Positions 17,810-27,082 of a stretch of 64,000 bases of DNA are shown piece after piece. The translations under genes were made by a program, and so were the position numbers. The DNA comes from Candidatus Raymondbacteria bacterium RIFOXYA2_FULL_49_16 (GTDB lineage Bacteria > Fibrobacterota > OXYB2-FULL-49-7 > XYB2-FULL-49-35): NCBI GenBank assembly GCA_001789205.1, contig MFYT01000023.1, positions 111,911-175,910 on the forward strand, given 5' to 3'. Positions within the stretch are counted from its first letter, which is position 1. Each line of letters starts with the position of its first letter. The notes under the pieces were generated by a model, which had not been told where the DNA came from, made no database searches, and worked only from the letters and a program-made list of their open reading frames with translations.

Positions 17810-18562
17810 ATGAAAAACAACAAGTTGCGGCTTGCCATCCTTGCTATAGCCATTGTTTTGATGGCTGCTTCAAGCGGGTCGGCGCAGATCCTTCCCAAGG
17901 TGACGTTGGGGTTTGATCAGGCAAAGACCCCGCAGGATGCGGCAGTCACACTCGAGATACTGTTCCTGATCACCATTCTGACGCTTGCGCCGTCGATCCT
18001 GATCATGATGACATCGTTCACGCGCATTGTCATTGTGCTTTCGTTTCTGCGCAAGGCGCTTGGAACAACCACAGAGCCGCCCAACCAGGTGATCGTGGGC
18101 CTTTCGCTCTTTCTTACCTTGTTTATCATGATGCCGGTGCTGACGCAGATAAACGACAAGGCGCTCCAGCCCTATCTTGCGGAGCAGATCGACTACAAAG
18201 TGGCGCTCAAGGAGGCCATGTCACCCCTGCGGCTCTTCATGCTCAAGCAGGTCGAGGAAAAGGACATAGCCTTGTTTGTGCGCATCTCAAAAATGGAGAT
18301 CCCTCGCACTGTTGACGATTTGCCCAACACGGTCATTATTCCCGCGTTCATTATCAGCGAACTCAAAAAGGCTTTTATTATCGGTTTTTTGCTGTATATA
18401 CCTTTCCTTGTCATTGATATGGTGGTAGCCTCGCTTCTCATGTCCATGGGCATGATGATGCTGCCGCCCATCCTGATTTCCCTGCCATTCAAGCTGATTC
18501 TTTTTGTACTGGTCGATGGCTGGCACCTTATTGTCCAGCAGGTTGTGACCAGTTTCGCGTAA
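17810..18562 (+). CDS. fliP: Flagellar type III export gate protein FliP
   Basis: FliP forms the central export gate with FliQ and FliR. The 250-residue product starts at the ATG at 17810, five bases after fliO, giving a signal peptide (LRLAILAIAIVLMAASSGSA), as is usual for FliP. Four membrane helices and the family signatures FTRIVIVLSFLRKALGT, PPNQVIVGLSLFLTLFIMMP and the final PFKLILFVLVDGWHLIVQQV are present. Length and topology are standard. A longer frame from 17780 overlaps fliO and is unlikely. Confidence 0.97.
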   Translation: MKNNKLRLAILAIAIVLMAASSGSAQILPKVTLGFDQAKTPQDAAVTLEILFLITILTLAPSILIMMTSFTRIVIVLSFLRKALGTTTEPPNQVIVGLSLFLTLFIMMPVLTQINDKALQPYLAEQIDYKVALKEAMSPLRLFMLKQVEEKDIALFVRISKMEIPRTVDDLPNTVIIPAFIISELKKAFIIGFLLYIPFLVIDMVVASLLMSMGMMMLPPILISLPFKLILFVLVDGWHLIVQQVVTSFA

Positions 18563-18575
18563 ACGGAGGTGCTGT

Positions 18576-18845
18576 GTGACTACCGCAATGGTGATTGATG
18601 TGGGCCGTGACGCTCTATTGACAACGCTCATGGTATCGGGCCCCATGCTTCTTGCAGGCCTTGTTATCGGCCTTATCGTGGGCATTTTTCAGGCAGTGAC
18701 CCAGATTCATGAAATGACCCTGACATTTATCCCGAAAATCGTGGCAGTGGGCCTGGTCATGCTTTTTACCCTGCCCTGGATGCTGAACAAGTTCATGGAT
18801 TTCACCTATAGCCTGATACAAATGATTCCCATTGTGGCCCACTAA
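18576..18845 (+). CDS. fliQ: Flagellar export gate protein FliQ
   Basis: This 89-residue protein has two membrane helices (MVSGPMLLAGLVIGLIVGIF and IVAVGLVMLFTLPWMLNKFM) separated by the conserved QAVTQIHEMTLTFIPK loop. FliQ stacks around the FliP/FliR gate. Translation begins at a GTG (18576) with ggaggt five bases upstream; the ATG four codons later lacks that spacing. Its stop shares one base with the fliR start (TAATG). Confidence 0.97.
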   Translation: MTTAMVIDVGRDALLTTLMVSGPMLLAGLVIGLIVGIFQAVTQIHEMTLTFIPKIVAVGLVMLFTLPWMLNKFMDFTYSLIQMIPIVAH

Positions 18846-19630
18846 TGCAGAACATAGGCGACCTTACCGTAGATCAGATCCTTTGTTTCCTAATGGCGTT
18901 CATCCGCATCGCCACCATGGTCGCTGTTTTTCCCGTTCTGGGATCGCGCAATGCACCAGTCATGGTCAAGGCCGGGCTTTCCCTTATCCTCGCGATCATT
19001 CTTTTTCCTCTGATTCCCACTGGCGTCATTGAACTGCCCACAGGACTCTTGTCCTTTTCCATTGTGGTGGCAAAGGAGATGCTCATAGGCCTTATCCTTG
19101 GATACGCGGGTAGCCTTATCTTTGCGGTGCTCAATTTTGCCGGACGCATGCTTGACCAGCAGATGGCCTTTGCCATGGCAACCATGGTCGACCCGGTCAC
19201 TGATTCGCCAAGCACCTTGATCGCGCAGCTCAATATAATACTTTTTTCCATTATTTTTTTACTCATTGGCGGCCACCACATGTTCATTGAAGCGCTTGCC
19301 TACAGCTTTACCGCGATAAACATCACCAATGTGCATTTCGCGGCAGGGCCCACTGTTGCCAAGCTTACCCAAATGACCGCGGACATTTTTGTCCTTGGAT
19401 TCAGAATGGCCTCGCCGGTGTTCGTTTCACTGCTGATCACTGATATTTCACTGGGCATCATTGCCCGGACCGTGCCCCAGATGAATGTCTTTATCGTCGG
19501 TCTTCCTCTCAAGATAGGTTTGGGCCTTGTGCTGCTTATCATCTGCCTTCCATCTTTCGTCAATTTTTTTGAAGGTATGGTGCTGCAGCTTAAGAAAGAC
19601 GTGTATACGCTCATCCAATTCATGACATAA
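18845..19630 (+). CDS. fliR: Flagellar export gate protein FliR
   Basis: This 261-residue protein with six or more membrane helices completes the FliPQR gate. Recognisable segments include FLMAFIRIATMVAVFPVLG, KEMLIGLILGYAGSLIFAV, GRMLDQQMAFAMATMVDP and ISLGIIARTVPQMNVFIVG. The last helix is followed by a short tail ending LQLKKDVYTLIQFMT. Length is standard and the gene is not fused to flhB, which follows 13 bases later. Confidence 0.97.
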   Translation: MQNIGDLTVDQILCFLMAFIRIATMVAVFPVLGSRNAPVMVKAGLSLILAIILFPLIPTGVIELPTGLLSFSIVVAKEMLIGLILGYAGSLIFAVLNFAGRMLDQQMAFAMATMVDPVTDSPSTLIAQLNIILFSIIFLLIGGHHMFIEALAYSFTAINITNVHFAAGPTVAKLTQMTADIFVLGFRMASPVFVSLLITDISLGIIARTVPQMNVFIVGLPLKIGLGLVLLIICLPSFVNFFEGMVLQLKKDVYTLIQFMT

Positions 19631-19643
19631 AGGACCACGCATC

Positions 19644-20702
19644 ATGGCTGAAGAAGAAAAAACCGAAGAACCGACCTCGAAACGGCGCGGTGAAGCGCGG
19701 TCCCAGGGGCAGGTCGCGAAGAGCGTTGAAATAAATTCCACGGCCATTTTGATCGCTGGCATCTACGCAGTGTATATCTACCGGTGGGACCTCTTTGACG
19801 GGCTTTCCACGATGATGAAACTTGTCTTTCAAAATGTGAATCATTTCAACCCATCGATCAATGAGATGGTCCATTATAGTATTGTGGGTGTTATCTGGAT
19901 GGCAAAGCTTATTGGTCCCATTTGCCTCATCCTTCTATTGGTGGGTGTAGCGGCAAATTATCTGCAGATCGGATGGCTTTTTACGCTAAAGCCCATTACC
20001 CCTGATATCAGCAAGGTGAGTCCAATTAAAGGGATTAAAAATCTGTTTTCAATGTCAAAGGTCTTTGACCTGGTCAAGAACCTGGCAAAACTTGGTATTA
20101 TCGGAGGAGTGGCATATTATACGGTTAAGGATTTCATGGGTGTTTTTATAATGCTTGTTTATTGTTCTCCTGCTCAAATACTTGAAGTATTACTTTCAGT
20201 CATACTGAAACTTGGCATAAGAATTGCGTTAGTGTTACTGTTGCTTTCCATTATTGATTTTATTTACCAGAAGCATAGACACAACAAGCAACTGAAAATG
20301 AGCAAACAGGAAGTAAAAGAGGAACGCAAGCAAACTGAAGGAGATCCTCAGGTGAAGGGCAGGATCAGATCGTTACAGATAGAAATGGCGCGGCGGCGCA
20401 TGATGGGTGAAGTGCCTAAAGCCACTGTCGTTATTACAAATCCGACGCATATTGCCATTGCCCTAAAATATGAAATGGGCGTGGATAAGGCGCCTGTTGT
20501 GCTTGCAAAGGGCAAGAGGAAGATAGCTGAGAAGATCAAGGAAATCGCTCGGGAATACGGCATTCCCATTGTTGAAGACAAGCCTTTGGCCCGTGCCATG
20601 TACGACGTACTTGAATTGGGTTCTGAGGTTCCCCAAGCATTTTTTACCCCGGTTGCTGAAATTCTTGCCTATGTTTACAGGCTCAAAGGAAAGGTCGCAT
20701 GA
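19644..20702 (+). CDS. flhB: Flagellar export switch protein FlhB
   Basis: This 352-residue protein controls the substrate-class switch of flagellar export. The N-terminus EEEKTEEPTSKRRGEARSQG is characteristic. Four membrane helices span about 30-215, and the cytoplasmic domain contains the self-cleavage motif NPTH near residue 265 (VVITNPTHIAIALKY), followed by KGKRKIAEKIKEIAREYGIP and the VEDKPLARAMYD segment. All key residues are present. The stop overlaps the start of a lipoprotein gene (ATGA), which separates flhB from flhA. Confidence 0.98.
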   Translation: MAEEEKTEEPTSKRRGEARSQGQVAKSVEINSTAILIAGIYAVYIYRWDLFDGLSTMMKLVFQNVNHFNPSINEMVHYSIVGVIWMAKLIGPICLILLLVGVAANYLQIGWLFTLKPITPDISKVSPIKGIKNLFSMSKVFDLVKNLAKLGIIGGVAYYTVKDFMGVFIMLVYCSPAQILEVLLSVILKLGIRIALVLLLLSIIDFIYQKHRHNKQLKMSKQEVKEERKQTEGDPQVKGRIRSLQIEMARRRMMGEVPKATVVITNPTHIAIALKYEMGVDKAPVVLAKGKRKIAEKIKEIAREYGIPIVEDKPLARAMYDVLELGSEVPQAFFTPVAEILAYVYRLKGKVA

Positions 20703-22456
20703 CCTTACATATCATGAAAAACAGAAAAATCGTAAAAAATACACTAGGGGCAGTATTAGCTGTAATATCCATACTATTATTTTCGTGCTCCAAGGATTCT
20801 CCCACAGGACCTGAAGAGGCGCCCTTTGTGCATATCACATGCACAAAAAATTCTTTTTCCGGTCAGGCAATCACTTTTTACGCCGTATTTTCGACACCGG
20901 TTGTCGAGAACACTATTGAATGGCATCTCTCGGGCAGGGAGGAGTACCGCGCTTCAGTTCCAATAACCGGCCTTCGCCGTATTACCCGCGACACTCTTGT
21001 TGTTAACTGGAACAATATCACTGCCCCCTATGTTGGCCAGAACGCCGCAGATACCGTGTATGTGTTCATGAAAAACAGTAACGAGGTGTCGAACCAGATC
21101 GTCATTTCCCTGAAAAACCATGTGCCAGTGCTCGATAGTGTTAAAATGAACCGTATTTTACTGGGACGCAATACCACTGAGGACACTATAAATATCATCC
21201 GCGTCCATATGAATCCTACAGTCGGCTGTACGCTGAGCCTTTTCATCCATGACGTTGACCAGGACCACCCCTCGTTTTTCATCAAGGACCTGCCAGATCT
21301 CATTAATCCGAACCAGGCCATGGACAGCGTCTGGGTATTACCGCGCCAGGAATTTGACACAGTGCGTACCGGCCAGCTGCTTTTTACCGACGGCAAGGGC
21401 GGCATGCGTTCATATCCCTTCGAGATCGTGGTATACAGCGAAGTGCATTCCGTATGGGTGGCCTCGACCTATGGGCCCAACTCTGTTTCACCCCTAAGCA
21501 AGATCACCAACAGCGGCAAAAAGCTTTTTACCCTCAACCGCTTCCAGCAGGTGAAGTTTCTTGAGGTCTTTCCCACAAATAAAAACGGCTCCGAGGCGGT
21601 CTGGGTGCTTGACCGCACCATACCAGCGACAAAGACACAGCTTGTCTCCGACACCCTGTTTATCCTCGACGATGACGGCAGGGTCCTCAAGTCAGTGGGC
21701 GGGTTCAAGGAACATGTGCGCTGTTTTACCATAAATAAAATAGACAATATCGCCTATGCCGTTGATAGCAACACCGTGAAGCGCATCACCCAGGACGGCA
21801 AACTAACCACTGATTTCACCTTGGCGTCCGGCCGCATAGAGGCCATGGACGTGAACCAGTACAATCCTAACACCTACTGGATCGGGATTGCCGTGACCAG
21901 CGGAGTCCAAACCAAGCGGTATATCTGCCGCGTGCTCGACAAGGCAATTGTGGACACAGTAAATTATGATTCGCTCGATAAAGTGGTCGGCATTGCGGCC
22001 GCCACGCGCAACAATATTTACTGGGTCGCGGGCGATGGCGCCATTCTTTTAGTCGACATGACCGCCGATACCGTGATCGCGGAAATCACCGGCTTCAGGA
22101 GTCCGCAGATTGTGGCGAACCAGGTGCGCGATTCCCTTTATTGCTGGGTCGCGGACGTTGGCAACAACCGAGTCGTGCGTTTGACCGCGAACGCGATCAG
22201 CGGAAGCATGAGCGTGGACGATGGGTTCTCATCAGGGCTTTTCATTACCACCAGCGGCACACTTTTCGAACAGCCGCGCGCCATTGCGCTCGACTATTCC
22301 GCGAACCCGCCTGTACTGTGGGTGGCTGATTATGGAAATTATCGTATCGTAAAAGTCAACGCGGTCAACGGCATCGTGATCGGGAGCCAGATCGACCTGT
22401 TCGACCTTGAACTGGAAAACTCGGATGCGATATCGGTGAACGTGGGTATTTTCTAG
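20699..22456 (+). CDS. Lipoprotein with NHL/propeller repeats inside the flagellar operon
   Basis: This 585-residue protein is predicted to be a lipoprotein: a basic start, a hydrophobic stretch and a lipobox ending LLFSC, with Cys at about 31. Residues about 40-250 look like two Ig-like modules. The C-terminal half contains propeller blades of the NHL type, for example SLYCWVADVGNNRVVRLTAN and LWVADYGNYRIVKVNAVNG. The start may be the ATG at 20699, overlapping the flhB stop, or the ATG at 20714 (MKNRKIVK). Because it sits in the operon between flhB and flhA, a role at the flagellar base or in the envelope is possible, but no family member with a known function is recognised. Confidence 0.85.
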   Translation: MTLHIMKNRKIVKNTLGAVLAVISILLFSCSKDSPTGPEEAPFVHITCTKNSFSGQAITFYAVFSTPVVENTIEWHLSGREEYRASVPITGLRRITRDTLVVNWNNITAPYVGQNAADTVYVFMKNSNEVSNQIVISLKNHVPVLDSVKMNRILLGRNTTEDTINIIRVHMNPTVGCTLSLFIHDVDQDHPSFFIKDLPDLINPNQAMDSVWVLPRQEFDTVRTGQLLFTDGKGGMRSYPFEIVVYSEVHSVWVASTYGPNSVSPLSKITNSGKKLFTLNRFQQVKFLEVFPTNKNGSEAVWVLDRTIPATKTQLVSDTLFILDDDGRVLKSVGGFKEHVRCFTINKIDNIAYAVDSNTVKRITQDGKLTTDFTLASGRIEAMDVNQYNPNTYWIGIAVTSGVQTKRYICRVLDKAIVDTVNYDSLDKVVGIAAATRNNIYWVAGDGAILLVDMTADTVIAEITGFRSPQIVANQVRDSLYCWVADVGNNRVVRLTANAISGSMSVDDGFSSGLFITTSGTLFEQPRAIALDYSANPPVLWVADYGNYRIVKVNAVNGIVIGSQIDLFDLELENSDAISVNVGIF

Positions 22457-22512
22457 TCCGGCATCGGGAGTGCCGGCCTGGATTGGTTTAGAAAAATATT
22501 GGGAGAACTTCT

Positions 22513-24591
22513 GTGAACGCATTGGATACCACTCAGGGTATTATCCAGAGAATCATCCGGAGCACGGATTATCTCATCGCCGCTGGCGTGGTGGGCGTCA
22601 TTATCCTCATGCTGGTGCCGCTACCGACATTTTTACTCGATATACTTCTTTCCGCGAACATCGCGCTTTCCATCACCATACTCATGGTGTCCATGTACAC
22701 CAAGCGGACCACGGACTTTTCTGTTTTTCCCGGACTGCTCCTGGTCATCACCCTGTTCCGCCTGTCCATGAACGTGGCAAGCACGCGTCTGATCCTCGCT
22801 GAAGGCGAAGCGGGCGCGGTCATCCACGCGTTCGGCACTTTTGTGACCAAGGGCAACGCGGTGGTCGGATTCATCATTTTTCTTATTCTGGTAATCATTC
22901 AGTTCGTGGTCATCACCAAGGGCGCCACGCGTATCGCGGAAGTGGCGGCGCGTTTCACCCTTGATGCTATGCCCGGCAAGCAGATGGCCGTGGACGCTGA
23001 CCTGAATTCAGGGCTCATTACCGAAGCGGAAGCGCGCGAACGCCGCGACCTTATCCGCCGCGAAGCTGATTTTTACGGGGCCATGGACGGCGCCAGCAAA
23101 TTCGTGCGCGGCGACGCGGTCGCGGGCCTTATCATCACCGCGGTCAACATCATCGGCGGTTTTATCATCGGCATCCTCGAATTCGACATGACATTCATGC
23201 AGGCGATCAAGACCTATACGCTGCTCACCATAGGCGAGGGCCTGGTGAACCAGATGCCCGCACTTATAGTCAGTACTTCAGCAGGCATCATTGTGGCGCG
23301 CGCAGCGAGCGAGTCAAACCTCGGCGGCGAAATAACCAAGCAATTGCTCCAGAGTCCAAAAGCGCTCATTATCGCGAGCGGTATCATGGGCCTTTTGGCC
23401 GTTGTACCCGGACTGCCCACCATCCCGTTTCTCCTTCTTGCGCTGGTCGCCGGTTTTGCCGGCTTCTTCGCAAGCCGCGGTACGCTGCTTCCCAGCGACG
23501 CGCCCACGGCTGTGGAAGAGAAGGAGACCAAGCCCGAGGAGCGGGTCGAGGATTACCTCAATGTGGACCAGATGGAGATGGAAATCGGCTATGGCCTCAT
23601 ACCCCTGGTCGATGTGTCACAGGGAGGAGACCTGCTCGAACGAATCACCATGATCCGGCGGCAGTGCGCCACTGAACTGGGCATCATTGTGCCGCCCATC
23701 CGCATCCGCGACAATATCCAATTGAAACCAAACGAATACCGTATAAAGATCAAGAACGTCGAGGTGGGCAAGGGCGAACTCATGAGCGGGTCGTATCTTG
23801 CCATGAACCCGGGTACAGTGAGCAGGGAGATCCGCGGCATCAAGACCAAGGAACCCGCGTTCGGCCTGCCCGCGCTCTGGATCACAGAATCGCAGAAGGA
23901 AGAGGCGGAGCTTGCCGGGTACACGGTTGTGGAGCTGCCAGCGGTCATTGCCACGCAGCTCACTGAAATCATCAAAGGCAATGCCGGCGAGATCCTCACG
24001 CGCCAGGACGTCAAGCGTCTCATCGACAACGTGAAGCATTCGAACCAGACGGTTGTCGACGAACTGATCCCGGGCAAAATGTCAGTGGGCGACGTACAGA
24101 AGGTGCTCCAGAACCTGCTGCGCGAAAAGGTCTCCATCAGGGACCTCGCCACGGTGCTCGAGGCCATTTCCGACAATGTGGAAAAGACCAAAGATGTGGA
24201 AGTCATTACCGAATATGTGCGCAACAGCCTTGCGCGTCAGATATGCGACCAGTATCGCCAGGCGAACAACACCATCTCGGTCATCACCCTCGATCCCAAG
24301 CTCGAACAGCTGCTCGAGGTGTCGATGCAGGGGACCGACCGGGGCAGCAAGCTGGTGCTCCGTCCCGAGGTGGCCACCCGCGTCATTGAGGCTGTGGGCG
24401 AGGAGACCGCGCGCGTCATGTCGCAGAACGAGCAGCCCGTGGTGCTTACGTCGCCGCTGGTCCGCTCCCAGTTCCGCAAACTTGTCGAGGCGTCGTATCC
24501 GCACGTCGCGGTCGTTTCGTACAATGAAATAGTGCACGGCATAAACATACGCTCACTTGGGATGATAAGGATGGATGGCCATGAAAATTAA
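22513..24591 (+). CDS. flhA: Flagellar export gate protein FlhA
   Basis: This 692-residue protein forms the ring-shaped export gate. The N-terminal half has about eight membrane helices with the conserved cytoplasmic FHIPEP-type segment, here RFTLDAMPGKQMAVDADLNS followed by GLITEAEARERRD and FYGAMDGASKFVRGDAVAG. The C-terminal half is the soluble substrate-docking domain (DYLNVDQMEMEIGYGLIPL, RIRDNIQLKPNEYRIKIK and FGLPALWI). Length is standard. Its end overlaps the flhF frame by about 11 bases. Confidence 0.98.
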   Translation: MNALDTTQGIIQRIIRSTDYLIAAGVVGVIILMLVPLPTFLLDILLSANIALSITILMVSMYTKRTTDFSVFPGLLLVITLFRLSMNVASTRLILAEGEAGAVIHAFGTFVTKGNAVVGFIIFLILVIIQFVVITKGATRIAEVAARFTLDAMPGKQMAVDADLNSGLITEAEARERRDLIRREADFYGAMDGASKFVRGDAVAGLIITAVNIIGGFIIGILEFDMTFMQAIKTYTLLTIGEGLVNQMPALIVSTSAGIIVARAASESNLGGEITKQLLQSPKALIIASGIMGLLAVVPGLPTIPFLLLALVAGFAGFFASRGTLLPSDAPTAVEEKETKPEERVEDYLNVDQMEMEIGYGLIPLVDVSQGGDLLERITMIRRQCATELGIIVPPIRIRDNIQLKPNEYRIKIKNVEVGKGELMSGSYLAMNPGTVSREIRGIKTKEPAFGLPALWITESQKEEAELAGYTVVELPAVIATQLTEIIKGNAGEILTRQDVKRLIDNVKHSNQTVVDELIPGKMSVGDVQKVLQNLLREKVSIRDLATVLEAISDNVEKTKDVEVITEYVRNSLARQICDQYRQANNTISVITLDPKLEQLLEVSMQGTDRGSKLVLRPEVATRVIEAVGEETARVMSQNEQPVVLTSPLVRSQFRKLVEASYPHVAVVSYNEIVHGINIRSLGMIRMDGHEN

Positions 24592-25840
24592 AAAATTCAA
24601 AGCACAGACTGTCAAAGAAGCGCTTCTTCTGGTCAAGGCCGAACTCGGCCCCAACGCTGTTATCCTGAATTCGCGCAGGCTCAAAGGCCCGCTGCTTCCC
24701 GCATTCGGGAAGGATTCGTACGAGGTCACGGCCGCTCTCGATGAATCGGCCTATGCCATGCCCGAACAGGCCTGCGCGGATGAAGGCGTGGCCACCAGGC
24801 CGGCGAAGAGCGTCCAGGCCTATGCGCCCCGTAAGGTGGAAACGGCAGTGGCGATCGCGGAACTCGACCGGGAAAAAAAGGAGAAAGTCCTTCCCAGCGG
24901 ACTCTCCTTCGAACATTTTGCCCCACCCGCGCCCCCGGCCAATACCGACGGCAATTTTAGCGTCTTGCGCCAGGACATAGATACAATGCGCGGCGCACTC
25001 ACGTCGCTTGTCACTTCGTTGCCCGATGCGGCTGATCAGCGTCTGGGCAAGGGACTGCGCGCGATCAAAAAGGAGCTTGAGGAGAGTGAAGTGCACGCGG
25101 CCCATATCGATGAGATTATCACCGCCATCAGGCAGCGCAGCAGCGACGAGGACACGGGAAGTATTTCCCGCATGTTCAGGGAAGCGCAGGTCATGATAGA
25201 GAAGGGAATCACGGTTTCGGGATACAGCGCCGCGCAGAAAAAGGGGCGGGCGCTCAAAATCGCCATGATCGGACCAACAGGCGTGGGAAAGACCACCTCG
25301 ATCGCAAAACTTGCGTCGCACTTTAAGCTCAAGGAAAAACTGAATATAGCGCTTGTGGCGGCGGACAACTACCGTATCGCCGCCATCGAACAGATACAGA
25401 CGTTCGCGGCCATTGCCTCAATACCCGTGGAGATCGTCTTCAACGAGGAGGAAATGGAGCGGGCGCTCAAGAAATTCTCCGGGTTCGATATGATTTTCAT
25501 CGACACTGCCGGACGGAGCCAGCGGAACGCGGAGCACATGAGCGACCTTAAGCGCATGATGGCCGCGATCCACGCTGACGAAGTCCATCTGGTGCTCTCC
25601 ATCACCACAAAGCAGAGCGACCTCAGGGAGATCACCCGCAGGTATGCGGACGCGTCGTACGACCGGATCTTGTGCACCAAGCTCGATGAAACAGAGCGGT
25701 TTGGCCCCCTCTACAACTTGTGCCGTGATACGGGTATGCCCCTGTCGTATATTTCCACGGGCCAGAATGTGCCCGACGACATTGCAGCGGCAACGTCTCA
25801 CGCCTTGGCCCGCCTCATTATCGGCGGAGGTGACGCATGA
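24581..25840 (+). CDS. flhF: Flagellar SRP-like GTPase FlhF
   Basis: FlhF is an SRP-type GTPase that sets flagellar position and number. The start at 24581 gives MKIKKFKAQTVKEALLLVKA, the usual FlhF N-terminus, and has aagga nine bases upstream; an ATG at 24575 is too close to that site. A variable linker of about 200 residues leads to the NG domain with G1 GPTGVGKTTSIAKLA near residue 230, AADNYRIAAIEQIQTFA, G3 IDTAGRSQRN and the TKLDETERFG G4 motif. The next gene overlaps by four bases (ATGA). Confidence 0.96.
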   Translation: MKIKKFKAQTVKEALLLVKAELGPNAVILNSRRLKGPLLPAFGKDSYEVTAALDESAYAMPEQACADEGVATRPAKSVQAYAPRKVETAVAIAELDREKKEKVLPSGLSFEHFAPPAPPANTDGNFSVLRQDIDTMRGALTSLVTSLPDAADQRLGKGLRAIKKELEESEVHAAHIDEIITAIRQRSSDEDTGSISRMFREAQVMIEKGITVSGYSAAQKKGRALKIAMIGPTGVGKTTSIAKLASHFKLKEKLNIALVAADNYRIAAIEQIQTFAAIASIPVEIVFNEEEMERALKKFSGFDMIFIDTAGRSQRNAEHMSDLKRMMAAIHADEVHLVLSITTKQSDLREITRRYADASYDRILCTKLDETERFGPLYNLCRDTGMPLSYISTGQNVPDDIAAATSHALARLIIGGGDA

Positions 25841-26739
25841 TAGACCAGGCACAGGGACTCCGTACGCTCGCGGCGCACACAGCAGCCGCTGATCATGCGC
25901 GCCTCGACACCATACTGACTGAGACGCGGTGCACTGGTGCGCAGCGCGCCTGCACCACCATCGCGGTCACATCGGGAAAGGGTGGAGTGGGAAAGACCAA
26001 TGTGAGCATTAATTTGGCGCTTGCCCTGGCCAGCCTCAACAAGCGCGTCATTCTTTTCGACGCTGACCTTGGCCTTGCCAATGTCAATATCCTCCTGGGC
26101 ATGAACCCCGCTTTTTCGCTACTCGACGTGGTCGAGGGACGCGCGGCTATCCGCGACGTACTACTCGACGGCCCCGGCGGCATCAGCGTGGTACCGGGCG
26201 GCTCGGGCATTGAAAAAATGGCGAACCTCGATTCGGTCGCCTTTATGAAACTGGTGCGCGAGCTCGAACAACTCGAACGTATGTGCGATTTCCTTATTTT
26301 TGACACGGGCGCCGGCATTGGACACATAGTAAAAACCTTCGTCAAGGCGGCTGACCGCAAGATCGTCATTGTGACGCCCGAACCATCGTCGCTTGCCGAT
26401 GCCTATGCGGCGGTGAAAATGGCAGTCAATGCGGGCGGCGGCGACATCGCGGTCATCGCGAACATGGTCCGCTCGGAACAAGAAGGACTAGACACCTTTA
26501 AGCGTCTTGCGGCGCTCACCCGCAGATTTTTGGGGAAAATCCCCATCTATCTTGGGGCGCTTCCCTATGATAAAAATGTGGGCAATGCTGTACGCAGGCA
26601 GTTCCCGCTTTTTCTCGAAAACCCCCGCGCAGCCTTTTCCCATACGCTGTTGAAAATAGCCTACCGTTTCGCCGGCCGGAAGGACAACGAGGCGAGCGGT
26701 TTCTTTGTACGTCTTGCGGAGTTCTTTAAAAGGACCTGA
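25837..26739 (+). CDS. flhG: MinD-like ATPase FlhG (FleN/YlxH)
   Basis: FlhG works with FlhF to limit flagellar number. The 300-residue protein has the deviant Walker A motif SGKGGVGKT (46-54), the switch I region LFDADLGLANVNILLG, and DFLIFDTGAGIG as switch II, with TPEPSSLADAYAAVKM after it. These are standard for the MinD/FlhG subfamily. The N-terminal 40 residues (MIDQAQGLRTLAAH) contain the short conserved helix by which FlhG stimulates FlhF. It overlaps flhF by four bases. Confidence 0.96.
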   Translation: MIDQAQGLRTLAAHTAAADHARLDTILTETRCTGAQRACTTIAVTSGKGGVGKTNVSINLALALASLNKRVILFDADLGLANVNILLGMNPAFSLLDVVEGRAAIRDVLLDGPGGISVVPGGSGIEKMANLDSVAFMKLVRELEQLERMCDFLIFDTGAGIGHIVKTFVKAADRKIVIVTPEPSSLADAYAAVKMAVNAGGGDIAVIANMVRSEQEGLDTFKRLAALTRRFLGKIPIYLGALPYDKNVGNAVRRQFPLFLENPRAAFSHTLLKIAYRFAGRKDNEASGFFVRLAEFFKRT

Positions 26740-26741
26740 TC

Positions 26742-27044
26742 ATGGCGACGCTATCACGTAAAATCGCGCAATTCCTGAGCCTTTTCGTCTTTTTCACACT
26801 GCTCATCGTGGGCATTGTCTCGGACGAGTCGTTCTCGTTATCCCATTTCCCCATTATAGGGTTGAAAGCATTCACCGGATATGTTATTTTCTGGTTGTTC
26901 GGACTCATCATTTCCGACATCGTGTTAAAGGCGATAGTGACATCGGTCGAGGACAAGGATCTTGACAAGTGGGAGGGCGGCATGCTCGACAACTTCTCCA
27001 AAGACAAGAACGAGGAACTGCAGCGGGTGCAGGCCCGTAAGTAG
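26742..27044 (+). CDS. Small two-helix membrane protein in flagellar operon
   Basis: This 100-residue protein starts two bases after flhG. It has two membrane helices, about FLSLFVFFTLLIVGIVSDES and GYVIFWLFGLIISDIVLKAI, then a charged C-terminal tail rich in Asp, Glu and Lys (VEDKDLDKWEGGMLDNFSKD). I do not recognise a family. The location between flhG and fliA resembles that of small accessory membrane proteins in other flagellar operons, but no specific role can be assigned. Confidence 0.75.
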   Translation: MATLSRKIAQFLSLFVFFTLLIVGIVSDESFSLSHFPIIGLKAFTGYVIFWLFGLIISDIVLKAIVTSVEDKDLDKWEGGMLDNFSKDKNEELQRVQARK

Positions 27045-27082
27045 ACCGGACGATAGCGCACCTGAGCGGAACATAAAAATAT

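Noticed and set aside
24446..25321. Long minus-strand open frame (291 codons) opposite flhA/flhF
   Set aside because: It is antisense to two certain genes with all motifs present. The frame arises from their codon bias, and its translation is Arg/His-rich with no family pattern.
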